Shown here: positions 11,850 through 24,800 of the stretch, piece by piece
Layout of the letters: every line of letters starts with the position of its first letter
Numbering within the stretch: the first letter of the stretch is position 1
Source of the DNA: Sarcocystis neurona
Taxonomy: Eukaryota > Apicomplexa > Conoidasida > Eucoccidiorida > Sarcocystidae
Direction of reading: 5' to 3'
NCBI GenBank assembly: GCA_000727475.1
Contig: KL647296.1
Location: forward strand, 2,935,960-2,999,959
Length of the DNA: 64,000 nucleotides
Position numbers and translations under genes: made by a program
The notes under the pieces: model-generated
What the model saw: the letters and a program-made list of their open reading frames with translations, nothing else
Databases searched by the model: none
What the model was told of the DNA's origin: nothing

Positions 11850-13194
11850 AATACACATATACATAGAGAGAGAGAGAAGGAAGGGGGAAAACAGACAAAA
11901 AGAGAGTTACGCACCTATACATGCATCCATATATACATATAGAGACAGCATGAGAAAGAGAGGGCTACACACCTATAAATACATCTACATATATATGTAT
12001 ATGAGAGAGAGAGCATTCCACTTATAAATACGTCTACATAGATATATATATATATATATAGGAAGAGNNNNNNNNNNNNNNNNNNNNNNNNNNNNNNNNN
12101 NNNNNNNNNNNNNNNNNNNNNNNNNNNNNNNNNNNNNNNNNNNNNNNNNNNNNNNNNNNNNNNNNNNNNNNNNNNNNNNNNNNNNNNNNNNNNNNNNNNN
12201 NNNNNNNNNNNNNNNNNNNNNNNNNNNNNNNNNNNNNNNNNNNNNNNNNNNNNNNNNNNNNNNNNNNNNNNNNNNNNNNNNNNNNNNNNNNNNNNNNNNN
12301 NNNNNNNNNNNNNNNNNNNNNNNNNNNNNNNNNNNNNNNNNNNNNNNNNNNNNNNNNNNNNNNNNNNNNNNNNNNNNNNNNNNNNNNNNNNNNNNNNNNN
12401 NNNNNNNNNNNNNNNNNNNNNNNNNNNNNNNNNNNNNNNNNNNNNNNNNNNNNNNNNNNNNNNNNNNNNNNNNNNNNNNNNNNNNNNNNNNNNNNNNNNN
12501 NNNNNNNNNNNNNNNNNNNNNNNNNNNNNNNNNNNNNNNNNNNNNNNNNNNNNNNNNNNNNNNNNNNNNNNNNNNNNNNNNNNNNNNNNNNNNNNNNNNN
12601 NNNNNNNNNNNNNNNNNNNNNNNNNNNNNNNNNNNNNNNNNNNNNNNNNNNNNNNNNNNNNNNNNNNNNNNNNNNNNNNNNNNNNNNNNNNNNNNNNNNN
12701 NNNNNNNNNNNNNNNNNNNNNNNNNNNNNNNNNNNNNNNNNNNNNNNNNNNTAGATATATATATATATATATAGGAAGAGAGAGTTACACACGTATAAAT
12801 ACATTTACATATATATATATATAGAGAGAGAAAGACCGAGAAAGGGAGAGTTGCACACCTATAAATACATCTACATATATATCTATATATAGAGAGAGAG
12901 AGAAAACGGAGAGTTACACACTTATAATACATCTATATATATACATATATATAGAGAGAGAGCTACACACTTACAGGTACATCTACGTGTATATATACAT
13001 CTACATATATGTATATATATATACATATATATATAGAGAGAGAGATACACACTTATAAATACATCTATATATATATACATAGAGAGAGAGAGCATGAGAA
13101 AGAGAGATTTACACACCTCTCAACACATCTACACATATAGATGTATATACATACGTATATAGAGAGAGAGCTACACACCTATAAATACATCTAC

Positions 13195-13247
<53 letters not shown>

Positions 13248-13625
13248 AAGGGAGAGTTCCACACTTATAAATACATCTACATATATATATACATATATAT
13301 ATATATAAGAGAGAGAGCTACCCACTTATAAATACGTCTACATATATATATAGAGAGAGAGTTACACACTTATAAATACATCTATATGTACATATATCCA
13401 TTTGTGGATGGAGACAGAGAGACAGAGAGAAACACACTTATGAATACACCTCTATATATACATATATAGAAAGAGTTATACATTTAGAAATACGTCTATA
13501 GTTACATGTATACAAACAGAGAAAAAGAGAATCAGCGAGTTACAGACTTACAACTACATACGTCTACATATATATATATAGATAGCGAGAGAGTTACCTA
13601 TTTATAACTGTCTTCTTATATCTAT
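11850..13625. repeat. Tandem minisatellite, units about 50-75 bp, interrupted by a gap
   Basis: Repeated units follow the pattern GAGAGAGAGTTACACACTTA, then TAAATACATCTACATATATA, then a variable TA run. About fifteen or more units are recognisable on both sides of the unsequenced stretch. The TA-run length and a few bases vary between copies. The array lies between the last LRR exon and the first coiled-coil exon candidates, so it is probably intronic or intergenic. Confidence 0.85.
12067..12751. other. Assembly gap (Ns)
   Basis: An unbroken run of N inside the minisatellite. The size may be estimated rather than real. A small exon of the LRR gene could be hidden here. Confidence 0.95.
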
Positions 13626-13908
13626 CTGTATATACGTAGAGAGAGGAATTGAAATGCGTAAACCGCGAGTGATGGAGTGCCCACGAGCTTCTGTCTGAAT
13701 ATTTGTATGAAGTGTCTGGATAATGTTGAAAGGTGCTCCAAATTCCGCTTCGCACAGCTTCTCTTCCGCATTTCTTCGTCTTTCCCTTCCTGGCGCTTCT
13801 GGCCGCCTGCCTGTGGCCCTCTGCATCTTGCAAGACAGCAGGAATGATGTCTGCGTGCAAGTCATGCAATTTTATGTTAACAGATTGCTGCGACGCTGAG
13901 TAGTGCAG

Positions 13909-14029
13909 AAGTTAATTTTGTTTGATGAAGAAGGTGCGAAGAGCACTTCTGCTGATAGACCGTGGGAAGAACCTCCATATGTTGGTGGCCGCAAGGCAGC
14001 TTGCGGAAATAGAGAAGAAAATTCTACTC
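13909..14029 (+). CDS. Candidate exon of unknown protein
   Basis: Non-repetitive sequence after a gtgcag acceptor. In phase 0 it reads KLILFDEEGAKSTSADRPWE and onward, a polar stretch. In another frame it reads a helical segment (RRALLLIDRGKNLHML, then LAEIEKKI) that would suit the linker after the LRR domain and could donate in phase 2 to the 15.3 kb exon. I cannot choose between the frames. It could join the LRR exons to the coiled-coil exons or start a new gene. Confidence 0.35.
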
Positions 14030-14039
14030 GTGTGGACAT

Positions 14040-14560
14040 ATATACACATCTCTGTGTGTGTGTACGCGTACGTCTGTACACATGTGCAAAGGTGTGTGTA
14101 CTTGTGTATGTATGTATGTGTGTATGTGTATGTATACGTATGTATATGTATACGTATGTGTGTGTATGCATATGCATGTATATGTAGACATATGTATGTA
14201 TAGGTATGCACACGTATGTATATGTACGTAAATGTATGTATATGTATGTATGTATATGTATGTATGCGTGCATATGTATGTATGTATGTGTATGTATGTA
14301 CTTGTGTGTGTATGCGTGTATATGTGTGTATGTATGTATATGTATGTGTATGTATATGTATGTGTATGTATATGAATGTGTATGTATATGTATGTATGTT
14401 TGTATATACGTATATGTATACATACGTGTATGTCTATGAGTATGTGTGTATGTGTGTATGTACGCGTGTGTATTTATATATATGTATATATATATGTATG
14501 TATTCATAGGCATTTTTGCATGCGTACGTACGTGTCTACACATGCGTGTACCTGTGTGTA
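14040..14560. repeat. TATG/TGTA microsatellite
   Basis: An imperfect (TATG)n tract with CG-containing interruptions; the Tyr/Val/Cys and Thr/His frames are not coding. Confidence 0.9.
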
Positions 14561-14756
14561 TGTTGGCACATCCCTACGTATACACATATATTCAACTAAT
14601 AGAAATACGTACATATATATATCATGGAAAGATATACACATGTTTGTCCACAGATACACACCTATGCAGGCAGGTGTATATATATATATATATGTCTTTT
14701 CCAGGAGAGAAGTGTCTGTACTTCCTCTTTTGTGAGGTGAAGGAGTGTACATGTGC

Positions 14757-15068
14757 AGCAGAAGGGGAAGTTTAGGGAAAACTTCGAATTTTGGGGATTT
14801 GAATTGCGGACAAATTTCTCTCGGCAGCAGATGTCCTCGAGAAAATTCCTCGCGTGCTGCTGGCTGCTGCTTGCATCTGGCGCACTCTGGAGCACCACCC
14901 CCCCCCTGCGTCCCCGTCGCTCACGATTTTATATCTGCATGCGCAGAAATCCGCCTGGTTGAGCTTCTGAGAATCCACTGTCTCTCTTTTTCCCGTTCGT
15001 GGCAACGCGCGGGTAGACACCTATTCATTTGGCCGAAGAAAGTCCCCTCTCTCTCTCCGCATGCGTAA
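14757..15068 (+). other. Unique sequence with open frames, possible exon
   Basis: Two plus-strand frames are open after tgtgcag. One reads a Ser/Gly/Arg-rich segment ending near ISACAEIRLVELLR. No family is recognised, and neither frame offers a donor with the right phase for the next exon. Listed so the stretch is not overlooked. Confidence 0.25.
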
Positions 15069-15305
15069 ACATTTACTCGGTTAACCTGGTGAAGTTCTAC
15101 TCTCCTGCTTTCCCGTTTCTAGCACTGCATGCGTACAGAGGTGTGGGGGAGGCAACAAAAGTTTACTTTCTCTGTTCTTCTTCCCGTTTATATCATTTTC
15201 ACCGGGTCCTGCATTCCGTCTTCCCAGTTTTCGGCCTCGCTGTGAATTTCTGTAAAAGTGGGAAAAAACTTTTGCGGTGGTACGTACACTTGAACACTTC
15301 TCTGC

Positions 15306-17620
15306 ATGCGTACACGTAGGAATTGCCTTGCTCTTTGCGCTGCTGCGTCATCGCTGAAGAGAAGTTTTGCATCGACGCAGTCTCTAGCAACCTCACGGGA
15401 AGTCGCTGTCGAACTGTTACGCAAGCAACCCTCGAAAGACTCTGCAAGAGGTGGAGCTGCGGTGTACGTACACCGCACACACTGCCCGTCTGTTTGTCTG
15501 CAGGAAGCACCTGCTTCCACTTCTCCTCCACAGGAATGCGCTAAGGCTACTTTTGTTTTATACGAAGAAATTCCTCGAGCACCTGTCCTCCTTCAAACGC
15601 GGCAGCTTTTGCTTTTTTCTTGCACTCACACCCGTGCGCTCGTGGTGTACGTACGCACCGTGCGCCGCCCTTGTTCACAGCTTGCCGTCGCTCTGGGGCG
15701 TACGTACACCGCAAGGACACTTCCGAGCCGCGCTTTTGTCTGCGTGTCCTCTTCTCTCTCCTCCGCATGCGCGACTTCTCGTAGATTTCATCAAAGCTGC
15801 ATTCTTCAATTTTCCGGCCCCTCTCTCGCCGTTCTTTCAACAAATGTATCTCCACCCAACACACGAAGACCACCTGGTGACAAACATACATATCTATATA
15901 CATACGTGTAGATAAAGAAAGGCAGACAGATATATATATATATATTATTACAGAGAGAGACGTGTATACTAGTTCTTCTTCTTGCAAGCCCTCGTGAGTC
16001 TGGTAGACCCTCCGATATACGTCCCCCTGTTTCCCTCGTCTTCCTAGTTTCACGCAGCTTTCTTTTCTCCCCTAGTCTCTCTGTTTCTTCTCTCTTTCTC
16101 TGCTGCTTTTCCTGCAGGAAATAGTGCCAGCTACTCGACTGTAGAAACTTTGGAGAAAGTCGTGACGCGCAACCGCGTAAAGAGACAGCTGCACCAGCAG
16201 CCCGGCGGAACGGGCCACGCTCAGGGGGAAGAAGAAAGAAAAAAACGGCAGCAGCTGCAACGATACGTGCTGCAGCTGGAGACAGAAATCGGTGCCAGGC
16301 AGCAGGTATAGAAAACGTGCAGAACTCCATCTCCCTGCCTTTTTCTTAGAGGAATATTTCCTCAGAGTATGCCGTTGCTACTCCGAGGGCGCGTTTCTCT
16401 ATATCTGTACACCTCGCACTCCCCCTGTCTGTATTATCTCTCCATATATATATATATATATACATATATACTTACGTGTACATATATATTTATAGGTATA
16501 TATGTATGTATACCTGCATGTACAATTATATATTCCATACGTCTGCGGGACGCGTCTTTGCCTCTGCAAAGTCACACATATATATATATATATATATGTG
16601 TGTGTGTACGTATGCGTCGTTTCATTTGCTTGCTTGTGGCTTGGCGACCCCAGCTCTGCACTTGTGCGAGATGGGTAGATAGATAGAGAGAAAGGAAAAC
16701 GAATTAGCGGACGGAGGCAGAAAATCAAGGGAGACGCCTGCTCCCTATTTGCGTAGATATGTTCTCCATATACTGCGTGCCCCTACCAGGACAAAGAAGT
16801 GCAGCGCCTTCCCACACGGACAAGGCTGCATGCCTGTGCGTAGATGTAGAATCAGAAAAGGAGCAGCAGCTTGGTGTCACCAGCATTTACTTGTATACTA
16901 CGCTTCACTGCGCCAGGTATCCCTCTCTCGTGACCACACATATAATGCGTATATATGTATATATATGTACATATGTATGTATATATGTATGTATAGATGT
17001 ATGTTTGTGTATATATGACTCGAGGTAATGTAAGCAGATACAGGTATACACAAAGAACGGCAGTGGGAGATTTTCGGCTGTACGTGTGTATATGCGTGTA
17101 GAAAGGAAAGAGAAGAGAAACGACTTAGACAAAAAGTGAAAAGCTCCATCACCTGCTGAAAGATATGCGCAGTGCTGTGCCTGGGGGTCTGTTTAAAAAT
17201 GTGTCTTCATGCGTATAACCACGTCCACACATGTCTCTGCTTCCATACACCTACGCACAGATTCTCACGTACACGCACGTACGTACATATATATGTATAT
17301 ACGTATCCACAGATATATAGACTTATACACAGACATAAGTACACATCTACAAGATCATACATACATACATACATACATACATACAGGCACATGCATTTAT
17401 ATATATATATATATATATATGGGTACAGGCATATACGTGTATACACATATATATGTATATACGTATGAACATACAAATAGTTATACAGACACATAGATTT
17501 ACATATATATATATATATATATACACGTATACATAGATATATATATATATGTATATATACATATAGATAGGTAGAGAGATAGATAGATAAAAGCACACAT
17601 GTAGATATACAGACATACAA

Positions 17621-17651
<31 letters not shown>

Positions 17652-20600
17652 AACGTATAGCTATAAAACTAAACTTGGACCCACATATGTCTATATATAT
17701 AAATATGGACAAAATGTAGGTATGGATGTTGTAATTTGTGTCACATGTGTTGTGGGTGTTGCAGGAATTTACGAAGATCCTCAACGAGATGCATGCAGAG
17801 GCTGCACAGACATCTGCTGCTCTTGATACTGCACGAGATGAAAATCGAGAATTGAGGGAAATACTTCAAAAATTAAAACTTGAAACTCTTGCGGGTAATC
17901 TGTTGTTCCGCTGCTGCCGCTGCTCCTCTACAGCCACTCTCCTGCTGCTCCTCTGCTGCTGCTGTTCTTCTGCGGTTTTCGCCGCTGTTCTGCCGCGGCG
18001 GTGCCGTTCTAATGTTGCTCCTACGGCTAGTGCTGCTACGTGTCTCGTGCTACTGCGCTGCTCTTCAGCTGCTGCCCCTTCGTTTTCTTGCTGCTCTCCC
18101 TCTCACCCTCCTGCTGCTCCTGCTGTTGCCGCTGCTGCTGTTGCTGCAGCTGCCGCTGTGTTGCTGCTGCTGCTGGTATTCCTGCGGCTGTTTCTACTGC
18201 TGTTGCTGCTGCTGTTGCTGCTTCTTCTGCATAGAGGAACGGCACACAGACAGGAGAGAGGAGTAGTGCTTCACGTAGCAGTTGCAGCAGCAGCGAAAAC
18301 TGTAGCTGCCTGCAGCACTTGACGCGCTTGTGGGGCAAAGCAGCGCATACCTACGCCAGCACCAGCAGGAGCACAGAAAAAGAGGAAGAGGCAGCAGCAG
18401 CAGCACACAGACTGACAGAAGGACGGCAGCGAAACAACAGCAGCAGCGGTCCACTTGCTGTCCTATGGCTCTATCTACTTATCTGCCTGTCTACCTATCT
18501 ATCTATATCTATCTATCTATATCTATCTATCTATATCGATCTATATCTCTATCTATCTACATCTATGTATCTCTATCTATCTATCTATATCCGTTTATCT
18601 ATATCTATCTATATCTATCTATAGCGCTATCTATCCACATCTATCTCTCTATCCCGCTATCTATCTGTCTATCCATCTATCTATCTATCTATGTATCTAT
18701 CTATATCTCTCCATATCTCTGTGTCTACCTATCTATCAATAGCTATCTATCTATGTCTATCTGTCTCACTATTCGTCTATCTACATCTACCTATCTTTCT
18801 ATCCATCTATCCATCTGTCTATATCTCTTATCTACCTATCTATCAATATCTATCTGTCTCACTATCGGTCTACCTATATCTATCTATCTGTCTATCTATC
18901 TGTGCCTATATTTCTCTCTATCTATCTATACATACTTTTCTATTTATCTTTCTGTCTTTATCTCTCTCTTTTTCTCTCTGAATATATTTGTGGCAACCGA
19001 TTTGAATGTGTATACACGTGGACATGTACTCACGCTTATCTGTGTAACTATACATACGTATATATATCCATATAGGTATGTGGGAGCCTCTGCAAGCATA
19101 CGTAAATATATACATATATATATACGGGTATGTGGATACGTCAAACCTACCTGCAATACATATATATATATATATATATGTATTTATGCACATATACATA
19201 CACAGTGACTTCAAACATATATATATATATATATTTGGAGAGAGAGACTGACATACGTAAACATCCAGATATACGTATACATGCACACGGTGACGTACTT
19301 TCTACTCGCGCCTATGTATTAGTCTTTTTTATATGTATATCTTGTCATCGCACATACATACATTTCTATATATGTACACACTTTCATATGCATATGTAGA
19401 AATTATGTACATATATATATACATATATTAAAATGTCTATATATATGCCTGCAACTCTTTAGAGTGTGTCATGCTTTTGCACATAGAGAGGAAGGCGGCT
19501 GCGGAAGTTCCACGACTGAAGAATGAAGCTCTGCATATACAGGTGCCTTCCTGAGCAGCAGCAAAAACAGCAACAGCGGCAGCAACAGAAACAGCAGTAG
19601 CGAGAGAAGAAAAGAAACAGCAGGTAATGCAATATCGAGAACAGCGCAGCAGCAGAGGCAGTAATAGCGAGAAGAGAAGAAGAAGAAGAAGGAGACGGAG
19701 CAGAAGCAGCAGCCGTTGCATTGTCGACAGCGGCAGAGGCCGTGGCAGGAAGAGGAATGTGCGCAGGGACGGGCTTCCATGGCGCAGCAGCAGAGGAGCA
19801 GCTGCGATCTGCGAGCCGCAACAGATCGGCTCGCCGCAGCGGTAGCGCAACGAAGAGCAGCGGCAGCAGCACCGTCGCACCCCTGCCTCTTCCTACCCCA
19901 CAGCATACTTCAGCAGCGGTAGCAGCAGCAGCGCAGCGAGAGCAGCAGGGCATGCAGAAAAGGAGGGTCAGGAGCAGCAGCAGCAGCAACGCAGGCGTCC
20001 GCAGCTACTTTTGATATGAAGCATCGTCAAAGTTTGCAACTATTGCAAGTCTCGAAAGCAGAAAGGGCGAAGAAAGTTTGTGGAAAGTGACTGCATGTGA
20101 GAGTAGAGATGGTTGCGACGGGTGTGTGCTGCAACACCGGACGGGGTTTGGGAAGGAGGCACCAGCAGCAGCAGCAGCATCGGCAGCACCACCAGCAGCG
20201 ACCCGTATTTATGTACGTATAACTATCCACACATACAGATATATGTGTATATATATATATGTACGTAAGGAGACGTACATATACACATTTACATGTATAC
20301 GTAAATGTATGTGTATACAAATGCATACGTTTACAGGTATACTCACATGCAAATACACGCATATATACATATATATAGGTAGATGCATATATATCGAAGT
20401 GAACAGGATCGACTGTCCCACCCGTCCTAAGGAATTTGCTTCTCTGTCTCTATTTTTTCTTCTCCCTTTCGAAGTCTGCCTTCGAATATATATTCGCATG
20501 CATGTGAGGTGATTCTTGAGCCATGACACAGGCATGCGTAGAGCGACAGCAAATTCTGCTGCTCTCTTATTGTTCGTAGTAGAAGTCCCAGGGACGATAG

Positions 20601-21845
20601 AGAGACGCACTTTTTTGTGGAAAAAATTTGGGGGATCCGTCTCTCTCCGCTCTTCTTCGTTTTCTTCTCTTCCGTCGCCAAAACGTCGCCAAAACGTCGC
20701 GTTTGTGAGGGTGACTTCTTGAGAAATAGTAGCGGAAAGACAATGCTCGAGCAGTAAAAGAGGCAAGAAGGGTCTCCTTCCTACTTTGAGAAAGAAAAGC
20801 GACAGCAGGCAAAGAGAGCCAGCAGCAGATAAGTCAGTTCCCTATCTCTCTCTGTATCTCCCTCCCTGTCTTCCTCTCTCGCTGTCTCCGTCTCTCTGTC
20901 TCTCCCTTCCTGCCTTGCGTCGCTTGTTGACTGGATTGACAAAACGTGCTGCTGCTGCTGTCGCTACTGCTGCTGCTGCTGTCGCTACTGCTGCTGCTGC
21001 TGTCGCTACTGCTGCTGCTGCTGTCGCTACTGCTGCTGCTGCTATTGCTGCTGCTGTTGCTGTTGGTGCCGCTGCTGTTTCTGCTGCTGTTGCTGGTGCG
21101 TCACACTACCGCTTGCTGCGTCTGCCTTGCAGAGGGCGATGGCAGGAAAGGAGAGGGAGACGCTCGAGCTGCGATCGAAGCTGCAGCAGCAGGCCGCAGA
21201 AAAGCAGTTGCTGCAGGATCAGGTGCTGTCTCTCCAGCAGCAGCAGCAGCAGAGCCATGAGGCCGTGCTGCAGCTGCAGGAAAAACTCGACGAAGCGAAC
21301 GCAACCCAGAAGGTGACTTTTCCACCTCCCGTTTCCCTCTCTCTCTTTTTCTATCGGATGGCAGCTGGCAATATCCACTCGAAGAAAAGAAAGGACGTGT
21401 AGATCTACACACACACGCATGCGTGCATTCCACGGAGTACACACGTGTAGGCGTGAAGATTCTCTAGTATAAATAAATCCCTTAATTCCTATGCAGAGAC
21501 TCTCTGTCTCCATATATATATATATATTTGCGTATATGTGTGTATACATGTATGTATGTAAACATGCGTATGGGTAGATGTAAAGATTATGTATGTGTCT
21601 ATCTCCCTGTATGTTTGCATGTATATATACATATATATGTGTGTATATATATAGATAGAGAGAGACAGAGTTATATACAAGTAAACTGAAACAACACATA
21701 TACATATATATATATATGTATATATGTGTGTGTGTATCTCTTTCTCTTTCTATATATATATGTATATGTATATGTATGCATCTGTATTTGCACATACGCA
21801 TATGTGTATATATACGCATGCACCGGAGTATCCCTAATCGGAATT

Positions 21846-21876
<31 letters not shown>

Positions 21877-24800
21877 GTGTATATATACGCCTCTCTCTTT
21901 GTCTCTCTTTCTCCCTTTCTTTTTGTATATATGGATGGATATATATATATGTATATATAAATTTGTAAATGAGTAGGTGTAAACATTACTATATGTCTTT
22001 CTTTCTCTATCTTTGTATATGTGTGTGTTTATATATCACATATATATGCATATGAACAGAAAAGCTCGACAAGACTACTCATTCATCTATATGTCTATAT
22101 TTACATATATATATATATATATCTTCTATGTATGTATATATACATATGTGTGTGTGTGGTGAAGGTGTGTATGCACGTGAATAGATATATGTGAAGAGGG
22201 ATGGTGGGGACAGCAACAGCGAAGAGACACAGAGAGAGAAAAAGAGAAGAGTCGGCTCAAAGCTCGACAAGACTACTCATTCATCTATATGTCTATATTT
22301 ACATATATATATATATATATCTCTTCTATGTATGTATATATACATATAGAGAGAGAGATTATATGTATATATATATATATTCTACGTATACGTATTATTT
22401 ATATATATATATGTGATGTATATACATTTGTTTGAGGCCGTATATCGAGGTATCCATCGTCGTATTCTCTTCTTCTGCAATGAGATATAGAGCAGATGTG
22501 GCTGCGCGTACCCGCCAGACATATATATATATATATGTTTGTATTTATATATGTATTTATGTACATGTATGTACGTACGTATGTATATATATATATGTGT
22601 ATACAAACAAACATAAAAGTATATTTAAACAGTGTGTATATGTGTTTACATACGAAGACGTGTGTACATATGTGTGCGCGCATGGTTGTGAACTCATAAG
22701 TATATTCAGGTAGAGTACGTGTAGGAGACTGACGTGTAGACAAGAGAGCATTTTAAATCGTTCGTTGCTGTTTTTATCTTTTGGCGTTGTTGCGGGTACT
22801 TCTTCTGCATGCAGCAACTGGAGGGACTGCTGCAGCAGAAGCAGCAGGTGCAGGAGCAGCAGCAGCAGCAGATGGAGCAGCTGCGGCAGCAGTTGACGAG
22901 GGCAGGGGTCGCAGCAGAGAACCAGCATCAGCTGCTGCAGCAGCAGGTGCAGCGTTTACAACAGCAGCAACAGGAACTGCAGCAACAACAGCACCGCACG
23001 GCGCTCGAGTACCAGCAGCTGCAGCAGCAAAACGAGCAGCTGCGTTGGCAGGTAGAGCAGCAGCAGCAGCAGCGCCAGCATCAGGAGCAACAGCACGAGG
23101 AAAAGCTGCGCGAGGAGAGACGCATTTTAGTGGAAGATGCCGCCGAGTGGAAGAATAAGTAATCCGACATCAAACCCTCTGCTTCCCCTGCTGCGACTTC
23201 TGCTGCTGCTCTGCTGCTGCTCCCGCTGTTGCCGCTGCTGGTGCTCCTGCTGTGGCCGCTGTCGCCGCTTCTGCTGCTGCTCGCTCCGCGGCAGGTGCTG
23301 CTTTTGTTGAACTTGGACGTGGAAAAACTGCCCGTGACTTTCTTTTCTCTCGCGCCTCCACTTCTGCATCTACACGTATATCTACACGTAATATATATCT
23401 CCGTGTGTTTGTGTCTCTATATATAAAACCAGTAAATACTCGCATATATACATATATAAATGTGTATATATGTTGCGCTGCCCCCTATCCGAGGGTGCGT
23501 GTATATTCCCACCGGCAACTATACACGGCCACAAACACTTCTACGTAACAGAGATGTATTTGCATGCTTGTACAGACTTTTTATATATGTCGAGTACTTT
23601 TATATTTTAATGAATTCTGCATTTCTGTGTAAATTGCCGTCAACGTGGCAGTACACGGGAGAAGAAACGCCAGCAGCAGATGGAAGAAGGCTGATATAAT
23701 GAAGCCACAGGTCTGAGAGACATTCCGCAGCCTGTCCGCATGCATCAGGCCGCCGGCTTCTACAGTTCAAAAGGAAAAGTACAGAAGATGACAGCAAAAC
23801 CACGACCAGGATAGAGGAAGGCCACTCAAAAACACCTATAACTAATGCACATCTATATGTATACATAGGTATAGATAGAAATATACACACATATATATGT
23901 ATATGGAGATATATGTGTGTATAGGTGTCTGAACATAGGTATATAAATATAGGCATATGAATACAGGCATATAAATATAAGTATATATACATGGGTATAA
24001 ATATATATGTCTCTCTCTCTATATATGTATATATATAGGTCCAGATATGGATATATATGTGCATAAGTATATGTATATACATAGCAACATATATAGGTGT
24101 ATATATGTATATATGTATAGTTACAGATATGCGATAGATCGAGACACAGAGAGGGAGGGATATTTATAGGCACACTTATATGCAAGCATGCACCTGCAAA
24201 CATACCGTTTCACGTAGATATTCATACAGGCGTACACATGCGTATATATTTGTATGGGTATATATTTAGAGACAGCTCGAGACACATAGGGAGAAAGGCG
24301 AGAAATATGTATAGTGCAAAAGAGAGAAACTGACAGGGAGAACGGAGACAGAGATAGAAAGATAAATAGAGGTATAGCCAGCCAGATAGATATATAGATA
24401 GGTAGATAGATATACGAAAGGGGAGATGAAAATAGAGAAAGGAAGAGAGATATAGAGGCACACAAATAGATGGAGGTCGATGGGGAAAACGGAGAGGGAA
24501 GGGCAGCAGGCGAAGTAGGGGAAGGGAGAGCAGCGAGAAGGGACGGGAGGCCAAAGACAGCAAAAGAGAAAAAGACGCCTGCGCTGTCTTGAAGCCGGCA
24601 CGCGAATCGTCGTCGAGCGGGCGGGGAGTAATTAGCGACGCATGCAACTGCGGAAATATATATATATATATGTATATGGGCACACGCATCTACTCGTCAG
24701 GCACATCCTCAAGCATATATATATGTGGCGGCAGGTGTGTTTTGGCCACGCGGATCCACGCATGCGTGCTGCCCTTTCTTACGAGTTCATGTATGAAGAG

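Noticed and set aside
11985..12932. Open frame spanning the N gap
   Set aside because: It consists of unknown residues and TA-repeat Tyr/Ile; no information.
18330..19208. 292-codon plus frame with Ile/Tyr/Ser repeats
   Set aside because: Product of the (TATC)n microsatellite. The Gln-rich start lacks a good donor, and skipping it restores a perfect coil junction.
20946..21110. CRISPR-like regular spacing of CTGCTGCTGCTGTCGCTA units
   Set aside because: Contiguous triplet-derived tandem repeat with no spacers, in eukaryotic DNA; it is the tract before a splice acceptor.
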